From assembly GCA_004376785.1 (NCBI GenBank), contig SOIY01000282.1, positions 1-26,468 of the forward strand: DNA of 26,468 nt. Direction: 5' to 3'. The position numbers and the translations under genes are program-made. The number at the start of each line of letters is the position of its first letter. The first letter of the stretch is position 1. The notes beneath the pieces are model-generated. The model was not told where the DNA came from and did no database searches. It saw nothing but the letters and a program-made list of their open reading frames with translations. Origin of the DNA: Candidatus Stahliibacteriota bacterium. Its GTDB lineage: Bacteria; Hydrothermota; Tepidihabitantia; SM23-42. Positions 1 to 6,523 of this stretch are shown here, piece by piece.

Positions 1-1
1 A

Positions 2-46
2 CAGATCGAAGAATATATTAAGAAGATTAAGAGTATTTTAAGGTAG
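2..46 (+). CDS. 3' end of an upstream gene (partial, unidentified)
   Basis: One frame is open from the left edge and ends at a TAG at 44-46. It gives a charged, amphipathic tail (QIEEYIKKIKSILR) that looks like a normal protein C-terminus. Too little is visible to assign a function, and the frame could be open by chance over so short a distance. A second short frame (TTG at 51 to TGA at 165-167, or from the ATG at 90 behind AGGAGG at 71-76) overlaps the following repeat. I could not support it as a gene. Confidence 0.3.
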   Translation, partial: QIEEYIKKIKSILR

Positions 47-128
47 ACATTTGGTTGATATATGGTTTAAAGGAGGCTGGAAGAGGGTTATGAGGGGTAT
101 TAAAGAAACTAAAGAGCTTAAGAACAGC

Positions 129-302
129 GTCTTTAATTACAAATTTCAAAGCCCAAATATCAATTGAAATCCCAATGCTTAAATGCCAAATTTTGATATT
201 TGGATTTCCTGACCCGTTTTGTACCAGGACGTGTTGGCATTGATCCACGTCCATCCCAGATGAGCAGGATTGGTTTGACATTTGAAATTGGATATTTGAC
301 AT
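129..302 (-). repeat. Dispersed CAAAT-rich repeat with hairpin core, inverted copy
   Basis: This stretch is built from short CAAAT/CCAAAT units and has a GC-richer core at 238-270, read on the - strand. The core matches 13140-13172 on the + strand at 29 of 33 positions and includes the shared block GCTCATCTG. The core folds as a hairpin closed by ATCC/GGAT. Translated on the - strand it begins MSNIQFQMSN, which resembles the MPNDKYQITN encoded by the 13108 copy, so the two are the same element in opposite orientation. A 91-codon frame on this strand is the repeat itself, not a gene. Confidence 0.75.
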
Positions 303-388
303 TATTCCCTATCTATCTTTTATCCTTTTGCTTTCTTAAACCATCTTATACTTTCTTCTGCCATTTTATGCGTGTTGAGCCTTTTTTA

Positions 389-416
389 TTGACATTTGGT
401 AAAACTGAGGTACAAT
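389..416 (+). promoter_or_regulatory. Possible sigma70-type promoter before the glycosyltransferase gene
   Basis: TTGACA at 389-394 and TACAAT at 411-416 are separated by 16 nt. The expected start of transcription, near 423, would coincide with the most likely GTG start codon at 422, so it would only work with an essentially leaderless message. The same bases contain GAGGT at 407-411, a plausible ribosome binding site for TTG 416 or GTG 422. The two readings exclude each other, so confidence is low. Confidence 0.25.
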
Positions 417-421
417 TGAAA

Positions 422-1093
422 GTGGATTTAAGTGATATTGGTGTTGTGATTCCAGCATTCAATGCAGAAAAGACGATTGGCAATATTGTAAAAGAGCTTC
501 TTGTTTACGGATTTAAAAAGAAGAGTATCATAGTTGTTAATGACGGTTCAAATGATAGAACTGATGAGGTTGTTACTAAATTGGGATTGAGTATAGTGAC
601 GCATAATAAGAATATGGGTAAGGGAGCAGCATTAAAGCATGGTTTTTGTGCTGCCAGGACAAGGAATCTCAAGAATGTATTTACACTTGATGCTGATGGC
701 CAGCATAAGGTATCAGAGATAAAGGATTTTTTGAAATTAAAGGGTCATTATGATTTGATTATTGGTTTACGTAATAATGTAGTAAATATGCCCTTTTTGA
801 GGAGAATTGTGAATAGGATGACTTCTCTTGTTATTTCTTTACTTTCAAAAGAATATGTTCCAGATGTTCAATGCGGGTTTCGTTATATAAATCTAAAGAT
901 ATTTAACAAAGTTAGATTAAAAACAAATAATTATCAGACAGAATCAGAAATAGTTATTAAGGCTGTAAGAAATAGATACCGTATAGGATTTGTTCCAATA
1001 AGTACAGTGTATAGCAATGAGAAGAGCTATATAAATCCTTTTATTGACACAATAAGATTCATAAAAATGGCAATAGGTTTTTTATGGCGCTAA
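422..1093 (+). CDS. Family 2 glycosyltransferase, polyprenyl/dolichyl-phosphate sugar transferase type
   Basis: This is a GT-A fold glycosyltransferase of the DPM1-like group, which moves a sugar from a nucleotide-sugar onto a polyprenyl phosphate at the inner membrane face. The protein opens with VVIPAFNAEKTI, followed by VVNDGSNDRT, the nucleotide-binding DADGQH motif (DxD type), the QCGFRY segment, and QTESEIVIKA near the end. No C-terminal membrane segments are evident, so it is the soluble short form, about 224 residues. The frame stays open back to a TTG at 200, but that upstream part is inverted repeat DNA and gives a non-family N-terminus. I therefore start at GTG 422, behind GAGGT at 407-411; TTG 416 and ATG 368 are alternatives. 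Its last codons overlap surE by 10 nt. Donor and acceptor cannot be read from the sequence. Confidence 0.85.
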   Translation: MDLSDIGVVIPAFNAEKTIGNIVKELLVYGFKKKSIIVVNDGSNDRTDEVVTKLGLSIVTHNKNMGKGAALKHGFCAARTRNLKNVFTLDADGQHKVSEIKDFLKLKGHYDLIIGLRNNVVNMPFLRRIVNRMTSLVISLLSKEYVPDVQCGFRYINLKIFNKVRLKTNNYQTESEIVIKAVRNRYRIGFVPISTVYSNEKSYINPFIDTIRFIKMAIGFLWR

Positions 1094-1815
1094 TTTTACT
1101 GACAAATGATGATGGATATGATGCCTTGGGTTTTCAGGCTCTATACAAAGAATTAAAAAAAGATTTTGATGTATTTGCAGTGGCACCACGTTTTCAACAG
1201 AGCGGAGCAAGCCATTCTTTAACATTGAAGAGGCCAATCAGAGTTGAAAAAATTCGGGAGAAATTTTTTACTATTGACGGAACGCCAACAGACTGTGTAC
1301 TTCTTGCATACCATGATCTTATTACTGAGAAAATTGATATGGTTGTTGCTGGTATAAATCATGGTCCGAATATGGGTAGTGATGTTTTCTACTCAGGAAC
1401 AGTGGCAGCTGCTCTGCAGGGAACGAGTTTGGGAATAAATTCAATAGCAATTTCTTTATCTGCCCGGGAATATAATAATTTTTCCCGTAGCGTTGTATAT
1501 TCTAAGGATTTAATAAGAAGAATTCTGGTATCACACATCACAGATTTAATTTTAAATGTGAATATTCCAGATGGTAAAATCAGGGGTGAGAAAATAACTA
1601 AAATGGGTAAAAGAATATATCGGGATAAAGTGATAAGGAATAATGAAAAGGAAAATGTGATGTATAGCGTTATTGATGGCACATTGTCTTATAAGGTTGC
1701 TGCAGACACAGATTTTAAGGCGGTTGAGGAACACTATGTGTCGATTACTCCATTGAAATTAGATTTGACCAAGTATGAAGGTATGAAAGAACTTCAGAAA
1801 CAACTGAAAAAATAA
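1084..1815 (+). CDS. surE: 5'/3'-nucleotidase SurE
   Basis: SurE is a metal-dependent nucleoside monophosphate phosphatase (survival protein E). The N-terminus ILLTNDDGYDA places the metal ligands at D9 and D10. SGASHSLT supplies the next ligand (S40), and AGINHGPNMGSDVFYSGT supplies N92 and the rest of the active site. The length of 243 residues is normal for the family. The start ATG at 1084 lies inside the end of the glycosyltransferase gene (10-nt overlap), which implies co-translation. The C-terminus is basic and lysine-rich (KELQKQLKK). The identification is firm; the physiological substrate is not evident. Confidence 0.95.
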   Translation: MALILLTNDDGYDALGFQALYKELKKDFDVFAVAPRFQQSGASHSLTLKRPIRVEKIREKFFTIDGTPTDCVLLAYHDLITEKIDMVVAGINHGPNMGSDVFYSGTVAAALQGTSLGINSIAISLSAREYNNFSRSVVYSKDLIRRILVSHITDLILNVNIPDGKIRGEKITKMGKRIYRDKVIRNNEKENVMYSVIDGTLSYKVAADTDFKAVEEHYVSITPLKLDLTKYEGMKELQKQLKK

Positions 1816-1826
1816 TCTATATTTTT

Positions 1827-2201
1827 ATGTTTAGACAATTGAATGAATTGCAATATAATGCTAAGAGTGGGAAGACGTATATTATATATTTCTTAAAATT
1901 CTGGGAAGCAAAAGGTAAGAAGGGTGATTTTGTAACAAAATATCAAATAAGGTCTTCTGATAGAGATTTTGTCTGGTATGGAAGGATTTCAAAAGAACGG
2001 GTTATGGATGATTTAAATTTAACGTCAGGAGATATAAAACGATTATCGAATGAAGAATTAGAACATAAAATTGAAGAACACCTTAAGAAACTACTTGTTT
2101 ATGTAATTAAAAAGGGACTCGATAGAGGGTTTGTAGAACCAAATACAGAATTTGTTTTTTATAAAAAATCAGCTATAAAAAAAAGAGTATGGAAAAGATA
2201 A
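1827..2201 (+). CDS. Hypothetical protein, 124 residues, unrecognised
   Basis: I do not recognise this protein. It is soluble, rich in lysine, glutamate and aromatic residues, with no signal peptide or membrane segment. The first half looks like beta strands (TYIIYFLKFWEAKG, RDFVWYGRIS). The middle, around residues 60-97, is a predicted amphipathic helix (NEELEHKIEEHLKKLLVYVI), and the C-terminus is strongly basic (KKSAIKKRVWKR), as in nucleic-acid or ribosome-associated proteins. The gene follows surE by 11 nt and has no clear Shine-Dalgarno sequence, so translation may depend on surE. Base composition matches the neighbours and the frame is clean, which supports a real gene. It may be lineage-specific. 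Confidence 0.7.
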   Translation: MFRQLNELQYNAKSGKTYIIYFLKFWEAKGKKGDFVTKYQIRSSDRDFVWYGRISKERVMDDLNLTSGDIKRLSNEELEHKIEEHLKKLLVYVIKKGLDRGFVEPNTEFVFYKKSAIKKRVWKR

Positions 2202-2290
2202 GCCCTGTAAGAACCTCTGCTATAAATGATAAATTTTTTCCTTATGACCGCCTGCATGAAGGGAATGGTATGCCAACGGGGCAACCAGGC
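2202..2290 (+). other. Possible structured RNA or DNA element, unidentified
   Basis: This gene-free stretch is richer in G and C than its surroundings and has two mutually exclusive pairings. GCCCTG at 2202-2207 pairs with CGGGGC at 2277-2282, and GCCTG at 2250-2254 pairs with CAGGC at 2286-2290. A local hairpin at TGGTATGCCA lies between them. The pattern recalls a riboswitch or small RNA. However, the promoter for yajC lies downstream of it (2302-2329), so it would not be part of a yajC leader made from that promoter. I could not match it to a known family. Confidence 0.3.
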
Positions 2291-2301
2291 AAGAATACTG
2301 C

Positions 2302-2329
2302 TTGACTTATTTTTATATATAGATATAAT
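2302..2329 (+). promoter_or_regulatory. Promoter for yajC and the def-fmt-rsmB block
   Basis: TTGACT at 2302-2307 and a consensus TATAAT at 2324-2329 are spaced 16 nt apart, with an AT-only spacer end. The yajC start at 2358 lies about 20 nt beyond the expected transcription start. The same 16-nt spacing is seen at the mraZ promoter. Confidence 0.65.
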
Positions 2330-2357
2330 AACATCGTAGGTAAGAAAGGAGAAAGCA

Positions 2358-2696
2358 ATGCTGTTATTCTTATTTCAACAAATATGTGAACAAAGTGGTT
2401 CGCAACAGAGTAATCCATTATTAAGTCTATTGCCTTTGATTCTTATTTTTGTTGTTTTCTATTTTCTTTTAATCATGCCTCAACAAAAAAGGCAGAAAAA
2501 GCATCGGCAATTACTTGAGTCATTAAATAAAGGAGATCGTGTTATCACTTCTTCAGGAATGCATGGAACGATTGCTAATGTAAAAGAACGGACAGTTATA
2601 ATTGTGATCGCTGATGGAGTAAAGGTCGAGATTGAAAAAGGGAACATTGGTAATGTATTAAATAAGACAAAAGAATCTGTAAAAGGGGGTAGATAA
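2358..2696 (+). CDS. yajC: Sec translocon accessory subunit YajC
   Basis: YajC is a small inner-membrane protein that associates with SecDF and the SecYEG translocon. A short polar N-terminus is followed by one hydrophobic segment at about residues 22-41 (LLPLILIFVVFYFLLIMP). Then come the family hallmark PQQKRQKKH and a cytoplasmic SH3-like part containing LNKGDRVITSSGMHGTIANV. Length 112 is typical. The ribosome site AAGGAG sits upstream of the ATG with good spacing, and a strong promoter precedes it. Unusually, secD and secF do not follow; def comes next, 61 nt downstream. Confidence 0.95.
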   Translation: MLLFLFQQICEQSGSQQSNPLLSLLPLILIFVVFYFLLIMPQQKRQKKHRQLLESLNKGDRVITSSGMHGTIANVKERTVIIVIADGVKVEIEKGNIGNVLNKTKESVKGGR

Positions 2697-2700
2697 TTAA

Positions 2701-2716
2701 AAGAGGTTAATCTCTT
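2701..2716 (+). terminator. Small hairpin between yajC and def
   Basis: AAGAGG (2701-2706) and TCTCTT (2711-2716) form a 6-bp stem with a TTAA loop directly after the yajC stop, followed by a T-rich stretch. It is weak for a terminator and may only attenuate or end the yajC message partly. Confidence 0.25.
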
Positions 2717-2757
2717 GTATTTATCTATTTATATCCTATAAAAGTTTTAGAGGTAAG

Positions 2758-3270
2758 TTGTTTTTAAAAGTAACAAAATATCCTGATGCGGCTTTAAGAA
2801 AAAAAGGTTCGCCTGTTGAAAAACTATCTGAAGATGTATTTAAATTAGTCGATGACATGATTGAAACAATGATAATCGAAGAAGGGTTTGCTCTTGCTGC
2901 AAATCAGGTTGGATCCTTGTTTAGAGTTTTTGTTATTAATACCACGCCGCATGAAGATACACCGAAGCCAGCTGCGTTTATCAATCCTGAAATTCTTAAT
3001 CAAGAAGGAACTGTCGTTGAAGAAGAAGGTTGTTTGAGTTTCCCCAAACTCTATTTAAGAATTAAAAGAGCGGACAAAATCCGTATTCGTGCAAAAAATT
3101 TATATAATGAAAATTTAATCTATGAAACCAATGGATTACTGGCAAGGGCTATCCAGCATGAAACAGATCATCTGAACGGCATATTATTTATTGATCATGT
3201 AGATAAAGCAGAAGAGGAAAAGGTGAAGAAGTATTTAGACAGTTTGAATTCCTCTGGTATGCACGAATGA
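2758..3270 (+). CDS. def: Peptide deformylase
   Basis: Peptide deformylase removes the formyl group from nascent N-formylmethionine proteins. The three motifs are visible: motif 1 GFALAANQVG (residues 43-52), motif 2 EGCLSFP with metal ligand C92, and motif 3 QHETDHLNG with metal ligands H134 and H138 and catalytic E135. Motif 1 departs from the usual GxGLAAxQ in having alanine for the second glycine. The start is TTG at 2758, behind AGAGGT, and gives the family-typical N-terminus (FLKVTKYPDAALRKKGSPV). The stop overlaps fmt by 4 nt (ATGA), so deformylase and formyltransferase are translationally coupled, as in many bacteria. Confidence 0.96.
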   Translation: MFLKVTKYPDAALRKKGSPVEKLSEDVFKLVDDMIETMIIEEGFALAANQVGSLFRVFVINTTPHEDTPKPAAFINPEILNQEGTVVEEEGCLSFPKLYLRIKRADKIRIRAKNLYNENLIYETNGLLARAIQHETDHLNGILFIDHVDKAEEEKVKKYLDSLNSSGMHE

Positions 3271-4184
3271 GAATCATCTTTTTTGGTTCAGGTCAATTTA
3301 CTCTATCTATTGTTAAGAAGATTGAAGAAGAATTTACGCTTTTAGGTGTGGTTATTACAAAACCAAGACCCCGGGGAAGAGGATTGAAAACATCTTTGCC
3401 CGAAATGGCTCAATGGGCACAAAGTGTTGGAATTGAAGTTTTTACTCCTGATAATCCAAATGAAAAAACTTTTATTGAAGATCTTTCCGAACTCAAACCG
3501 GATTTGTTTGTTTTATCGTCTTACAGTCATCTTTTAACGAACGAATTGTTTAATGTACCGAAACATGGCGGCATTAATATCCACCCTTCTTTATTGCCAA
3601 AATATCGTGGTGCAGCGCCTATTCAAAGGGCGATTATGGCAGGAGAAAAGAAAACAGGCATAACAGTGATTTTCATGGATGAAATAATCGACCACGGTGG
3701 TATAATCATCCAAAAGGAATTAACCATTGAACCTGATGATACATATAATTCACTATTATTAAAATTATCGTTCCTTGGTACAGAAATTATTTCTGATGTC
3801 ATAAAGTCAATCGAAGCAGGGGATTACAAGATAATGAAACAAAATGAACAACAAAAGACGTATGCCCCAAAAATAAAAAAGGAAGAGACAATAGTCAATT
3901 GGCAAGAGAGTACTGAAAAAATATTTAATCTCATCAGGGCATTATCTCCTAAACCTGGTGTAAGAACCACTTTCCGCAACAAGGAATTGAAAATTATCAG
4001 CGCCGCCCGGGGGGATAAAAAGGTTGACCCGGGTGTAATTCACATTGAGAAAAGGAAGTTGTATATAGGAACCAGTGATGGTTCAATTATCCTCAAAGAG
4101 GTTAGACCTGAAAATAGGTCGGTAATTACAGGGCTTGATTTTATAAATGGTTTTCGTGTAAAAGAAGGAGAGGTGATTGGATGA
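3267..4184 (+). CDS. fmt: Methionyl-tRNA formyltransferase
   Basis: The enzyme formylates initiator Met-tRNA using 10-formyltetrahydrofolate. The N-terminal Rossmann formyltransferase domain contains the catalytic set N104, H106 (INIHPS) and D142 (MDEIIDHGG), and the signature SLLPKYRGAAPI at 108-119. A C-terminal OB-like tRNA-binding domain begins near residue 205 (TYAPKIKKEE, INWQES-type segment). Length 305 is close to the usual 310-315. It overlaps def and rsmB by 4 nt on each side through ATGA junctions, forming a compact def-fmt-rsmB operon. Confidence 0.96.
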   Translation: MRIIFFGSGQFTLSIVKKIEEEFTLLGVVITKPRPRGRGLKTSLPEMAQWAQSVGIEVFTPDNPNEKTFIEDLSELKPDLFVLSSYSHLLTNELFNVPKHGGINIHPSLLPKYRGAAPIQRAIMAGEKKTGITVIFMDEIIDHGGIIIQKELTIEPDDTYNSLLLKLSFLGTEIISDVIKSIEAGDYKIMKQNEQQKTYAPKIKKEETIVNWQESTEKIFNLIRALSPKPGVRTTFRNKELKIISAARGDKKVDPGVIHIEKRKLYIGTSDGSIILKEVRPENRSVITGLDFINGFRVKEGEVIG

Positions 4185-5437
4185 CTCCTCGCGAAGCAGC
4201 ACTTAATGCATTATGTGAAGTAGATGAGGGGATAAATCTCAAGGACGCACTTGGTAAGATTTTTGAGAGAGATGAATTAAAAGAAGATGATAGATCTTTG
4301 GCAAATGAACTTGCTTTTGGTACATTGAGACACCGCGAACAAATTGATCAGATGCTACGGGAAACATATATTGGTGATTTTGCAAATCTTGATTTAGTGC
4401 TTACGAATGTTCTAAGGATTGCTGTATACCAGTACCTTTTTTTAGACCGTATTCCTATTTATGCAATTGTTAATGAGGCTGCAAATTTTGGTAGAACTAT
4501 TAAAGAAAGAGGTTTAATCAATGCGGTACTAAGGGGTATTATTAGAAACAAAAGGGTACAGGCATTAAGGATACCAAAGGCATGGGTTTTAGAAAAGATT
4601 GTAGATGCCTATCCAGTTGAGGGCGAAAAAATTATAGAATCATTTAAGATAAGACCTACACCTTATATTCGAATAAATCTTCTCAAAAATAGTGTAGAGG
4701 AAGCAGAGACAAGATTGGATACAATCGACCTGGAACATAAAAAGGCAAATTGGTTTCCAGAATTTAAGGCAGTTAGTCGTTTGGGTACCATTATAAATAG
4801 TTCTTTCATGAAGGATGGTTATATTTCAATTCAGGATGAGGCACAGGGATTAATTTGCCATCTTACAGCACCAAAACCAGGTGAAAAAATTGTAGATTTA
4901 TGTGCCGCACCTGGTAGTAAGACAACATACATAGCAGAATTAATGGAAAACAATGGTATGATTGTCGCCGTTGAAGTAAGTGATGTTCGGATGAAGATGG
5001 TTGTTGAAAATGCAATAAGACTCGGTATTACCATTATACGACCTATTCTTGCCGATGGAAGAAATTATACTATTGAAGGTATGGATAAAGTTGTAGTAGA
5101 TGCACCTTGTAGTAACTCTGGCGTAATTGCGAAAAGACCCGAAGTTAAAGAGAGAGTTAATAGTAAAGTCATCTGGAGATTGGCAAAACTTCAATACGAT
5201 CTTATTTCAAATGCTGCAGAGTTCTTAAGGGTTGGTGGATCCTTAATATACTCAACATGTAGTATTCTTCCTCAAGAAAATGAGGAGGTTATTGAATTGT
5301 TTCTGCGAAATCATTCGAATTTTATTGTTGAACCAGCAAGCAATTTTACACCAATTGGCGACAGATATCTGAAAGTACTGCCCGGCGATTACTGCTGTGA
5401 TGGCGTATTCGCCGCAAGATTGAAAAAGACAGAGTAA
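4181..5437 (+). CDS. rsmB: 16S rRNA (cytosine-967-C5)-methyltransferase RsmB
   Basis: RsmB methylates C967 of 16S rRNA using S-adenosylmethionine. The N-terminal NusB-like helical RNA-binding domain covers about residues 1-130. The SAM-dependent domain follows, with motif LCAAPGSKTTYIAEL (around 240-254), the VDAPCSNSG motif with C310, and the YSTCS motif with the catalytic C360. Both cysteines of the RsmB/RsmF group are present. At 418 residues it is slightly shorter than the Escherichia coli enzyme. It starts within an ATGA overlap with fmt and is the last gene of its operon; hairpins follow the stop. Confidence 0.95.
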   Translation: MTPREAALNALCEVDEGINLKDALGKIFERDELKEDDRSLANELAFGTLRHREQIDQMLRETYIGDFANLDLVLTNVLRIAVYQYLFLDRIPIYAIVNEAANFGRTIKERGLINAVLRGIIRNKRVQALRIPKAWVLEKIVDAYPVEGEKIIESFKIRPTPYIRINLLKNSVEEAETRLDTIDLEHKKANWFPEFKAVSRLGTIINSSFMKDGYISIQDEAQGLICHLTAPKPGEKIVDLCAAPGSKTTYIAELMENNGMIVAVEVSDVRMKMVVENAIRLGITIIRPILADGRNYTIEGMDKVVVDAPCSNSGVIAKRPEVKERVNSKVIWRLAKLQYDLISNAAEFLRVGGSLIYSTCSILPQENEEVIELFLRNHSNFIVEPASNFTPIGDRYLKVLPGDYCCDGVFAARLKKTE

Positions 5438-5540
5438 GTAGACAGTAGATAGTCCCGCACTTTCGAAGAAAGATGCGGGATCCTCGTTTTTGGAGTCAAA
5501 TCGATGATTTGAGCAAAAACGGGATAGGCAGTAGACAGTG
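5438..5540 (+). repeat. Tandem hairpins flanked by CAGTAGACAGT-like direct repeats; possible terminator
   Basis: Two consecutive hairpins lie just after rsmB. The first pairs TCCCGCA (5453-5459) with TGCGGGA (5474-5480), with an inner TTTC/GAAA. The second pairs CGTTTTTG (5485-5492) with CAAAAACG (5514-5521), with an inner TCAAATC/GATTTGA around GAT; ATCC/GGAT extends it outward. Flanks carry similar short motifs (GTAGACAGTAGATAG at 5438-5451 and GCAGTAGACAGTGG at 5528-5541). This looks like a small palindromic mobile or extragenic element and may also end the rsmB transcript. Confidence 0.6.
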
Positions 5541-5546
5541 GTATAG

Positions 5547-5592
5547 GATGCCTTTTTTCTAATAATTATTAATACTTATTAAAAAAAACATC
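5547..5592. repeat. AT-rich inverted repeat upstream of mraZ
   Basis: GATG (5547-5550), T6 (5553-5558) and AATAA (5561-5565) pair with TTATT (5576-5580), the A run (5581-5588) and CATC (5589-5592). As RNA it would be a weak hairpin; as DNA it is an A-tract palindrome about 70 bp before the mraZ promoter. Its role is unknown. Nothing else is seen between here and the promoter at 5663. Confidence 0.4.
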
Positions 5593-5662
5593 TTATAATT
5601 CTCCCACCAAAAAAAACTACGAAATTTCGACCCTTATTCCTATAATTAGGTAATATTAGTAC

Positions 5663-5690
5663 TTGACAAATTATAAATAATGTGTAAAAT
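5663..5690 (+). promoter_or_regulatory. Promoter of the dcw operon (Pmra equivalent)
   Basis: A perfect -35 box TTGACA (5663-5668) and TAAAAT (5685-5690) are 16 nt apart. The expected start of transcription, near 5697, lies only about 12 nt before the mraZ ATG. The last base of the -10 box is the first base of the MraZ operator, so a bound repressor would block the promoter directly. Confidence 0.8.
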
Positions 5691-5714
5691 GGTAATAAAT
5701 GGGGAAAAATGGGG
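5690..5714 (+). promoter_or_regulatory. MraZ operator: three TGGKN repeats at 10-bp intervals
   Basis: TGGTA (5690-5694), TGGGG (5700-5704) and TGGGG (5710-5714) are separated by exactly 5 bp each. The MraZ binding site described in Escherichia coli is direct repeats of TGGGN separated by 5-nt spacers upstream of mraZ. The array runs from the -10 box through the mraZ start codon, fitting autorepression of the whole cluster. Confidence 0.75.
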
Positions 5715-6191
5715 AGAATTAAATTTAGAGGATTTTTTAGGCATGCCCTTGACGACCGAAAACGCTTGGCAATTCCAAGTCAGTTTCGGAGTGTTGTGGA
5801 TCGTGAGTCTAAGGGTAAATTGATTTTAACTCCTGGCTATGATCACGAGATTGCTGTTTACGCATTAAAGACATGGGAGATGATTGAGCAAAATGAATTA
5901 CTTACACTTTCAATGGATCAGTCGCAATCACGTCGTTATCGTCGACACTTTACCTTTGGTATTAAAGAAGATCATCTCGATGCCCAGGGCAGGATTTTAA
6001 TCCCCACGTTTCTTTTAGAACATTCAGACATAACTAAAGAGGTGATTATTATTGGTGAGATTGACTATTTTACCCTTTGGTCTTCTGATCATTACGATAA
6101 ATTCAGTAAAGAAATTGAAAAATATTATCTGCAGGATGCAGAAAGTATTGAAAACTTAAGAAGGAGGAAAAATGAAAGTGCAAGCCGTTGA
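5709..6191 (+). CDS. mraZ: Transcriptional regulator MraZ
   Basis: MraZ is the conserved first gene of dcw clusters, a ring-forming DNA-binding protein with two AbrB/SpoVT-like domains. Both halves are seen: GFFRHALDDRKRLAIPSQFR at about residues 8-27 and FGIKEDHLDAQGRILIPTFL at about 83-102. The repeated D-x-x-x-R-x-x-I-P pattern contributes the DNA-contacting arginines. The length of 160 is slightly long because of a charged C-terminal tail (ENLRRRKNESASR). The start codon lies inside the operator and only about 12 nt from the predicted transcription start, with little room for a Shine-Dalgarno site. The 3' end overlaps the STAS gene by 20 nt. Confidence 0.96.
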   Translation: MGRIKFRGFFRHALDDRKRLAIPSQFRSVVDRESKGKLILTPGYDHEIAVYALKTWEMIEQNELLTLSMDQSQSRRYRRHFTFGIKEDHLDAQGRILIPTFLLEHSDITKEVIIIGEIDYFTLWSSDHYDKFSKEIEKYYLQDAESIENLRRRKNESASR

Positions 6192-6513
6192 GGCAATTAA
6201 GAATAAGAAGGTCTCATTCTTCTTACCCAGTGGTGAAATAAATGAAGAAGAATTCGGGACAATAGAAAAAAAATTTAAGAACATGATACAAACTGGTGAT
6301 TTTAACATTATTATAGACCTTTCCAGAGTGAACCATATTAATTATAAGGTCGTAGGTTGGCTTATAGATTATCAGAAGAAATTCAAGGGATTTGGAGGCG
6401 ACATAAAACTGGTTAATGTATCACCATATTTATTTAATATCCTAAGATTATATGGTTTTTATCCATTTGAAATTTTTCCTTCAAAGAGAGCTGCGTTGAA
6501 AAGTTTCATGTAA
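6172..6513 (+). CDS. STAS-domain protein (anti-sigma-factor-antagonist-like), phospho-site absent
   Basis: This is a 113-residue single STAS domain of the SpoIIAA/RsbV fold. Beta strands VSFFLPSGEI and FNIIIDLSRVNHI are followed by the helix GWLIDYQKKFK, the strand GDIKLVNVS and a C-terminal helix near YGFYPFEIFPS. Where classical antagonists have IDSSG, with the kinase-target serine, this protein has INYKVVG (residues 56-62), so Y58 and K59 replace the serines. Switching by serine phosphorylation is therefore unlikely, and a structural or binding role is more probable. AAGGAGG at 6161-6167 gives it an excellent ribosome site inside mraZ (20-nt overlap). The position between mraZ and rsmH is unusual and suggests a division-related function; that is inference. 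Confidence 0.8.
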   Translation: MKVQAVEAIKNKKVSFFLPSGEINEEEFGTIEKKFKNMIQTGDFNIIIDLSRVNHINYKVVGWLIDYQKKFKGFGGDIKLVNVSPYLFNILRLYGFYPFEIFPSKRAALKSFM

Positions 6514-6523
6514 ATGCACCAGA

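Noticed and set aside
27..302. A 91-codon frame on the - strand
   Set aside because: It is the translated dispersed repeat (its start resembles the frame at 13108) with low-complexity surroundings and no ribosome site; not a gene.
200..421. Longer N-terminus of the glycosyltransferase starting at TTG 200
   Set aside because: The extra 74 residues are inverted repeat DNA and AT-rich spacer, do not belong to the family, and have no ribosome site.
2241..2290. S-box (SAM) riboswitch-like segment before yajC
   Set aside because: The CTTAT and GGGGCAACC pieces recall the family, but the closing P1 helix and the rest of the core cannot be found, and the gene context does not fit.
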